The notes beneath the pieces were generated by a model. The model was given only the letters and a program-made list of their open reading frames with translations. It made no database searches and was not told the DNA's origin. DNA of 27,481 nt from Rhodocyclaceae bacterium UBA5602 (GTDB lineage Bacteria > Pseudomonadota > Gammaproteobacteria > Burkholderiales > Rhodocyclaceae). The stretch lies in assembly GCA_002424865.1 (NCBI GenBank), contig DILC01000070.1:1-27481 (forward strand), read 5' to 3'. Each line of letters begins with the position of its first letter. Position 1 is the first letter of the stretch. Below, in pieces: positions 23,006-27,481 of the stretch. A program made the position numbers and the translations under genes.

Positions 23006-23956
23006 TTAAACTGCGGTATACGCACTGGAGAATGAATCCACCCACTCACGCGCCGTAAAGAAAATCCCGCGCGCCATTTCCTCTTCCACCCAGGTAATGA
23101 CGGGCATATCAGGATGCGCGGCATAGCCCAAGCCAGCGAAGGTCTCATTGCGAATGCCACTCGGGTCGAAGAAGTAAATTGTCTCGCCGCGCGTGATGCC
23201 ATGCCGTGACGGCAACAATTCAATTTTGACGCGGTTCTTCGACAAAATATCGCCCGCGTGCAAGATGTCATGCCAGCCATCCAGGAAGAATGACAAATGG
23301 TGAAATCCATTCGTTGGCGCGCCCACAATCGCGATGTCATGCGGCTTGACTGTTCGCGTCAAAAATGCAGCCGCCATTACACTGTGGCCAGGGCCAACCA
23401 TCCCTTGCTCGGTCAGGCGAAAATCCAGTGTTCCCTTCAGGAATTCACAGCAATCAGCAACCCGATTGATGCCCTTTTCGGGATTCAATTCACCCAGAAT
23501 CAGGCAGTGGTCCAACCAATGCGCGCCAATCCCATGTTTGGAATCCGGCCATGGATCAGGATTCATCACCCCCACGTCCTTGCCTAAAAAGTCCTTTTGC
23601 GCGAACAGATACATACGCTGGCCGCTGGGCAACATGAAACTGATCGAACGCCCGCAAAATGGCAGCTCGCCCGCGGCATGTTTTGAAACCGTAACGCCAG
23701 CATCCGCCACCCGCTTGCCTAAAACATCCAGGTCAGCGTCATTTTCCACTTTATAGGCAAGATGGTCCAACTTGGCACGGTCCGATGGCTTTAACACCAC
23801 AGAGTATTTATCCCACTCATCCCAGCATTTCAAATAAGTCGTGCCATCGCTATCGCGATGCGTTACATCCATCCCCACAACTTTTGTGTAATGGTTAACT
23901 GAAGCTGCAATATCCATCACGTACAAGGACACGTGGCCAATCCGAGTAACACCCAT
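23006..23956 (-). CDS. Catechol 2,3-dioxygenase (XylE/DmpB-type extradiol dioxygenase)
   Basis: A 316-residue two-domain type I extradiol enzyme that opens a catechol ring next to the hydroxyls using Fe(II). Iron ligands by position are H150 (LDHCL), H220 (FHHLSF) and E271 (DPSGIRNETF). The acid-base and support residues H252 (SRHGIT) and Y261 (IYFFDPSG) keep the same spacing as in XylE (H153, H214, H246, Y255, E265). It lacks the BphC-type sequence signature. AGAGGAG sits just before the start at 23956. It is the last gene of a leftward operon with a flavin reductase and a BphB-like dehydrogenase. Preferred substrate (catechol, 3-alkyl-, biphenyl- or polycyclic diol) cannot be read from the sequence. 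Confidence 0.93.
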   Translation of the reverse strand: MGVTRIGHVSLYVMDIAASVNHYTKVVGMDVTHRDSDGTTYLKCWDEWDKYSVVLKPSDRAKLDHLAYKVENDADLDVLGKRVADAGVTVSKHAAGELPFCGRSISFMLPSGQRMYLFAQKDFLGKDVGVMNPDPWPDSKHGIGAHWLDHCLILGELNPEKGINRVADCCEFLKGTLDFRLTEQGMVGPGHSVMAAAFLTRTVKPHDIAIVGAPTNGFHHLSFFLDGWHDILHAGDILSKNRVKIELLPSRHGITRGETIYFFDPSGIRNETFAGLGYAAHPDMPVITWVEEEMARGIFFTAREWVDSFSSAYTAV

Positions 23957-23988
23957 GACAATCTCCTCTCTTTTAAACTCTCTGCTTT

Positions 23989-24018
23989 AAAAGATATAGC
24001 GCCTCCCGACGCTATATC
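23989..24018 (-). terminator. Intercistronic hairpin with T-run between flavin reductase and dioxygenase genes
   Basis: GATATAGCG (23993-24001) pairs perfectly with CGCTATATC (24010-24018). In the direction of transcription it is followed by TTTT (23989-23992), and its 8-nt loop contains GGGAGG. It lies in the 75-bp gap and could act as a partial terminator or as an mRNA processing and stability element. Confidence 0.5.
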
Positions 24019-24031
24019 CAATCCGGATAAA

Positions 24032-24541
24032 CTAGACTTTTACTGGCGGCGAAAAGATCCCACCCGCTTCAGGAATGACATAGCGCCCACGGAAAAACAT
24101 CAAGGGTAATGCTTCTTCATTAACGGTAAAACGCTCAACCCGTCCGATCATGATCACATGGTCGCCACCATCCACAAACTGGTCAGTTGTACATTCAAAA
24201 ACAGCTGCACAACCCGGGAATAAAGGAACTTCACCCAAACCATGCGCATACTCCACACCATCGAATTTTTCCGTGGAAGGCCGCGCAAAACGGTCTGACA
24301 AAGCCTGCTGATCCGCTGCCAGTACATGCACAGCAAAATGCTTGGCTGCGCTAAATGCAGGAAAGCTAAACGCCTTCTTGCCTATGCTCCATAACACCAA
24401 TGGCGGATCAAGCGATAATGAATTAAAACTATTGGCAGTCACGCCAATTGCCCCCCCCTGCCCGTCACGCGTCGTGATAATAGTCACGCCCGTGGCAAAG
24501 CTGCCCAGTGCATTGCGAAACTGTTTTGGATCCATAACCAT
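24032..24541 (-). CDS. Flavin reductase-family protein (HpaC-like)
   Basis: About 169 residues of the flavin reductase-like FMN-binding split-barrel family. The N-terminal FRNALGSFATGVTIITT, TANSFNSLSLDPPLVLW and the late GGDHVIMIGRVERF are family hallmarks, and the length is normal. Such proteins supply reduced FMN or FAD to the oxygenase of a two-component monooxygenase. No oxygenase partner is visible in the window. The start is at 24541 or, two codons later, at 24535. It lies 36 bp after the BphB-like dehydrogenase and 75 bp before the dioxygenase. Relatives in steroid (HsaB-type) and aromatic-acid (HpaC-type) pathways are equally possible. Confidence 0.88.
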   Translation of the reverse strand: MVMDPKQFRNALGSFATGVTIITTRDGQGGAIGVTANSFNSLSLDPPLVLWSIGKKAFSFPAFSAAKHFAVHVLAADQQALSDRFARPSTEKFDGVEYAHGLGEVPLFPGCAAVFECTTDQFVDGGDHVIMIGRVERFTVNEEALPLMFFRGRYVIPEAGGIFSPPVKV

Positions 24542-24577
24542 AGCTGTGATTTCTTGATAAATTAAAGATTTAATAAA

Positions 24578-25393
24578 TTACAGATCGTCGCCACCTGCCG
24601 TGGTCATAAAACCACGCATGCCGATACCACCATCCGTGTTGATAAAGGCACCCGTAGTCGCCGATGAATTAGCGCGTGACGCCAGCAACACATAAGGGCC
24701 GCAATAGTCAGAAGGCAAAGGCATTACATGCAATGGCGTAATGTGCTTGACCATGTCGTCTAATTGATCGAGCTGATTCAGTTTCGTATTGTCTGTTCCG
24801 GTCGCTTTTAATCCGCCCAACTCGGTTTTCATACCGCCAGGCGCCACCCCATTCACCCGTACCTTGGGCGCTAATTCATAAGCCAATTGTTTAACCACAC
24901 CCACCAGCGCATGCTTTGATGCTGTGTAAATCACGCCCCCCCCATCCGGATAAAAACCCGCATTGGAGATGGTGAAAATCACGTTGCCACGGGTTTTCAA
25001 AAGCTCGGGCAAGGCTGCCTTGACACCCAAAATGCCACCTTTCACATTGACCGCCATGAGTTCATCAAAAGCTGGGGATACTTTGTCAGCATCGGTATGG
25101 GCCAGCTTCATGAAGAAGTCAAAAATACCGGCATTGGCAATAAACGTATCAATTTTGCCAAACTTGGCGACTGTGGCCTGTACCGCTTTTTCGTTATCGG
25201 CATATTGGGTAATGTCACCCTGGGTAACACACACCTTATCGCCAAAGTCCTCACTCAGTTTTTTAGCTTTAACCGCATCGCGTTCAATCACGCCGACCAA
25301 AGCACCTTCTTGAATAAAGCGCTCAACCAGTGCTCGCCCCAAACCAGAACCACCACCGCTAATTAGCGCAACATCTTTATCTAGCCAACCCAT
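24578..25393 (-). CDS. cis-Dihydrodiol dehydrogenase, BphB-like SDR
   Basis: A 271-residue short-chain dehydrogenase that oxidises an aromatic cis-dihydrodiol to a catechol with NAD+. The Rossmann motif is GGGSGLG (13-19), followed by NAGI (87-90). The catalytic S143 lies in TISNAGFYPDGGG, and Y156 and K160 in YTASK. ISNAGFYPxGGG, ELAPKVRVNGVAPGG and the C-terminal GMRGF near the end match BphB-type dihydrodiol dehydrogenases. I start at ATG 25393 because AAGGAG lies 7 nt upstream; an upstream GTG-like extension to 25441 would cross the terminator. It precedes the flavin reductase and the extradiol dioxygenase, so diol to catechol to ring cleavage is encoded in order. Confidence 0.92.
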   Translation of the reverse strand: MGWLDKDVALISGGGSGLGRALVERFIQEGALVGVIERDAVKAKKLSEDFGDKVCVTQGDITQYADNEKAVQATVAKFGKIDTFIANAGIFDFFMKLAHTDADKVSPAFDELMAVNVKGGILGVKAALPELLKTRGNVIFTISNAGFYPDGGGVIYTASKHALVGVVKQLAYELAPKVRVNGVAPGGMKTELGGLKATGTDNTKLNQLDQLDDMVKHITPLHVMPLPSDYCGPYVLLASRANSSATTGAFINTDGGIGMRGFMTTAGGDDL

Positions 25394-25410
25394 TAAGTTC
25401 TCCTTGATAT

Positions 25411-25452
25411 AAAAAAACCCAAGCAGCCTGCATCGAAGCAAGCGGCTTGGGT
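25411..25452 (-). terminator. Intrinsic terminator between DUF1329 gene and BphB-like dehydrogenase gene
   Basis: On the - strand ACCCAAGC (25452-25445) pairs with GCTTGGGT (25424-25417), followed by a run of seven T. It lies between the DUF1329 stop codon (25469) and the dehydrogenase ribosome site. It would make the outer-membrane genes more abundant than the enzymes, or separate the transcripts if another promoter exists. Confidence 0.7.
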
Positions 25453-25468
25453 CAATTATGCGCGATAT

Positions 25469-26779
25469 TTACTGGCGTGAGCGAATGTATTCGATCGTAT
25501 ACACGCTGGGCGGGATCGGATCGAGCGATGTGACACGGAAATTCAAGGTTGTGCATTGCTGCGATTGCACATCAATCATTGAACTACCATCCCATAACCA
25601 GACGCCTTTTTTAGCGACAGCAGGCAACTGGCCCGACGGATGGCCCACGCCAACGATCCAAAGCTTCCAGAACTCATTTTTACGGTCATACACTTCACTC
25701 ATGTCTGCGTGGAAAGACTCGGCATCAAGATAAAGCGTCCGTTTTGAGATAGGATGATCTGGGCGTTTTGGCGTCATTTCAACGATATACGTCTTACGCA
25801 AACTCCAAGGCACTTGCGCAAAACACTGCCCTTTGCCACCAAAAGCTGGCGCGCGCCAATCCGCTGTCTTGTAATCATCGCGTAATTTGGCATCCTTGTG
25901 CGAATAGTAAGGCATCAAGAGGTTTTTAGTGCCAATAAACTTCCAGTTAAAGTCACTGACCTTGCCGTTAAAACCACGGAACTCTTCAATCATCACGTTA
26001 GAGCCCAGAAACGGATCCGTCGTGGCAGCCGTTGACAACCGGCGCGCACGGCGCTGAAAGCCCAGGTAAAGCTGGCCTTCATCGTCCCGTGAGCTATCCA
26101 CACGACGTTTGAACAAGATTGCCGTATCTTTCAAATCCTGAGGCGATTTAACTGCCAGCATCAGCACGTTAAAAAATTCATCGCTTCCGGGCAAATTCTC
26201 CGGCTTGTTCATGGTACGGAAACCAGTGTTGGAAACGTAAGATGGATCAAAGTCAACCGTACGATTGATCTTTCCCGTGTTGCCATCGCGATATTCCCAA
26301 ACGAAGGGGCCGATCGTAATATCGTCGGGAATTTCCAGACTGTAGCGGTTATTCCAGGCTAATTTTTCACCAGCATGGGGGTCGCTAGCCGATGGTTCGT
26401 AGGGGAAAGGCATACCCCCTTGATAACCCGTGATTTTGCCTTTGCCAAACTCAACCTTCACTGAGGCGGCTGACTTTTTGGAAGCGGCAACAAAAGCAGC
26501 GCCCACAGATGCTGTCAATTGCTTACCAATGGTTATTGTCGTGTTGCCCGCCTTGATTTGATCATACATACGGGGAGCCAATACTGCCTTGAACTCATCG
26601 ACGTTGCTCTTATCGACAACCGCGCCTTCTTTTACACCCGGTGCGGTTGGAAAGCCCTTGACGTAAGGACTCATGAAGGCTTCAATCTCAGCATCCGTTG
26701 CCGCTGAAACACTTCCAACAACGCCCATCACCAAGCTGGCGATCAGCGTTACGCTATATTTCTTCATCCCTAGCATCAT
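25469..26779 (-). CDS. DUF1329-family exported protein (outer-membrane associated)
   Basis: A 436-residue secreted protein. The signal peptide KKYSVTLIASLVMGVVGSVSA ends near A26. Conserved features of DUF1329 are visible: YQGGMPFPYEPSASDPHAGEK (115-135), LPGSDEFFNVLMLAVKSPQDLKD (about 198-220), the FKRRVDSSRDDEGQLYLG segment, and the late RTLYLDAESFHADMSEVYDRKNEFWKLW block. DUF1329 proteins share a LolB-like fold and nearly always accompany DUF1302 genes in steroid, terpene and aromatic degradation clusters. The function is probably envelope handling of hydrophobic compounds or lipoproteins. It lies 20 bp after the DUF1302 gene. AAAGGA precedes the start at 26779; a start four codons later is possible. 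Confidence 0.88.
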   Translation of the reverse strand: MMLGMKKYSVTLIASLVMGVVGSVSAATDAEIEAFMSPYVKGFPTAPGVKEGAVVDKSNVDEFKAVLAPRMYDQIKAGNTTITIGKQLTASVGAAFVAASKKSAASVKVEFGKGKITGYQGGMPFPYEPSASDPHAGEKLAWNNRYSLEIPDDITIGPFVWEYRDGNTGKINRTVDFDPSYVSNTGFRTMNKPENLPGSDEFFNVLMLAVKSPQDLKDTAILFKRRVDSSRDDEGQLYLGFQRRARRLSTAATTDPFLGSNVMIEEFRGFNGKVSDFNWKFIGTKNLLMPYYSHKDAKLRDDYKTADWRAPAFGGKGQCFAQVPWSLRKTYIVEMTPKRPDHPISKRTLYLDAESFHADMSEVYDRKNEFWKLWIVGVGHPSGQLPAVAKKGVWLWDGSSMIDVQSQQCTTLNFRVTSLDPIPPSVYTIEYIRSRQ

Positions 26780-26799
26780 GTTTTCCTTTATTCAAAAGA

Positions 26800-27481
26800 T
26801 CAGAACTGATACTGCATATTGAAAAAGATTTCGTCTTCTTTTAATGCCGTGCCAATCAAGCCAGCCTTGAATCTACCCAATGCCTCCAAGCCGCCAATAC
26901 CTGATGAAACAGGGCTTTCATTACCCACTGGAGACAGCGTACCTGTCAAACCGCGGCCATCATGAAACGCAAACCGTTCATCCGTCGAGGTTGACCACTT
27001 GTAGTTTGCACCGACCTTAAACTTCAGCTTGTCTGTATACAGGAACGTTACGCTCGGTTGAACCATATTTGCCCTTGCCTGAATATCCCGTGCAAACACA
27101 AATTGCGGATTCAAACGGTCTTGCATGTATTGCGAACTAACTAACAGCGTGACCAAGTGATTGTCCTTCCAACCGACCGTACCACCGGTAACATTCGATC
27201 CCCCTACTGCAGACGGATTGTCTGTTTCAACAAAATCGAAGATATGTTGCCAGAAGAACTGGGCTGAAATCAGCGTGGTACGCCCCGGGTTCAACCAGTC
27301 AATCTGCGTGGGACGATCCAGACCAACGACGCTGCGCCATACCTTCTTTTTGGCATACAGGCTCGACACACTAGTTTGCGTAAACTCTTCACCATGTGAC
27401 AACGCACCTTCCAAACGCACCGTGGTGTTAATGGCCTCGGCGTTAAAGTCCATCGAGCCACCCAGCACACTGATCCGCGGG
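26800..27481 (-). CDS. DUF1302-family outer-membrane beta-barrel protein, C-terminal part (runs off the window edge)
   Basis: The open frame continues through the window end without a start, so only about 227 C-terminal residues are seen. DUF1302 hallmarks include KVWRSVVGLDRPTQIDWLNP and the alternating-polarity strands LVTLLVSSQYMQDRLNPQFVFARDIQ and KFKVGANYKWSTST. The protein ends in NMQYQF with a terminal Phe, the outer-membrane barrel assembly signal. It is thought to be a large barrel in the outer membrane of degraders of steroids and aromatic hydrocarbons. It would be the first visible gene of the leftward operon; any earlier genes and the promoter lie beyond 27481. Confidence 0.86.
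   Translation of the reverse strand, partial: PRISVLGGSMDFNAEAINTTVRLEGALSHGEEFTQTSVSSLYAKKKVWRSVVGLDRPTQIDWLNPGRTTLISAQFFWQHIFDFVETDNPSAVGGSNVTGGTVGWKDNHLVTLLVSSQYMQDRLNPQFVFARDIQARANMVQPSVTFLYTDKLKFKVGANYKWSTSTDERFAFHDGRGLTGTLSPVGNESPVSSGIGGLEALGRFKAGLIGTALKEDEIFFNMQYQF

Noticed and set aside
7526..26480. 14-bp word GGCGGCTGACTTTT near 7526 and again near 26466
   Set aside because: A single shared 14-mer is expected by chance in a window of this size when both strands are considered, and it lacks the rest of the 25-bp consensus.
1..27481. CRISPR arrays, insertion sequences, prophage genes
   Set aside because: No regularly spaced repeats, transposase or integrase motifs, or phage structural genes were seen on either strand.

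Overview
The window looks like a betaproteobacterial chromosome carrying aromatic-compound catabolism genes. Three things point there: the gene order smc-zipA-ligA-galU, with ATGA or zero-gap junctions; a short QueF; and outer-membrane DUF1302/DUF1329 proteins of the kind found with steroid and aromatic degradation genes in Comamonas-, Sterolibacterium- and Rhodocyclales-like bacteria. The genus cannot be read from this sequence. A hydrocarbon- or steroid-degrading relative of Sterolibacteriaceae is my guess.

Layout. (1) 1-4151, + strand: a three-component Rieske ring-hydroxylating dioxygenase. It comprises a large subunit, a small subunit, a PdxA-family diol dehydrogenase and, after an intrinsic terminator, a ferredoxin-FAD-NAD reductase. 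The order equals terephthalate tphA2-A3-B-A1, although the oxygenase itself looks benzoate-dioxygenase-like. (2) 4296-7335, +: an AEC-family carrier, a secreted YceI-family protein and a membrane di-iron hydroxylase of the AlkB/XylM type, closed by a strong terminator. (3) 7553-10075, -: a cytoplasmic histidine kinase, a NarL/FixJ regulator and a DUF465 protein. (4) 10152-11446, +: tRNA-Thr(UGU) and a BphD-like meta-cleavage-product hydrolase. (5) 11668-20784: housekeeping genes queF (-), then smc, zipA, ligA, galU and a hypoxanthine-type phosphoribosyltransferase (+). (6) 20865-22439, -: a four-helix membrane protein, a guanine-deaminase-like enzyme and a small lipoprotein. (7) 22440-23005: a non-coding GC-rich stretch. 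(8) 23006-27481, -: a second catabolic operon reading leftwards, with a DUF1302 outer-membrane protein (cut by the window edge), DUF1329, a BphB-like cis-dihydrodiol dehydrogenase, a flavin reductase and a XylE-type catechol 2,3-dioxygenase.

Together the catabolic genes describe hydroxylation of an aromatic ring or side chain, rearomatisation of cis-diols, meta cleavage of the catechol, hydrolysis of the ring-fission product, and outer-membrane proteins probably linked to handling a hydrophobic substrate. The exact substrates are not determined by the sequence.

The most unusual signal is a 25-bp dispersed repeat: AAAAGTCGGCGCTGGCG, two free bases, then ACGGCG. It is present six times, on both strands, in intergenic DNA and inside smc, ligA and the phosphoribosyltransferase gene. 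Its conservation at DNA level irrespective of reading frame suggests a sequence-recognition element, such as an uptake-sequence-like or chromosome-organisation site, or a small mobile repeat. I do not recognise it.
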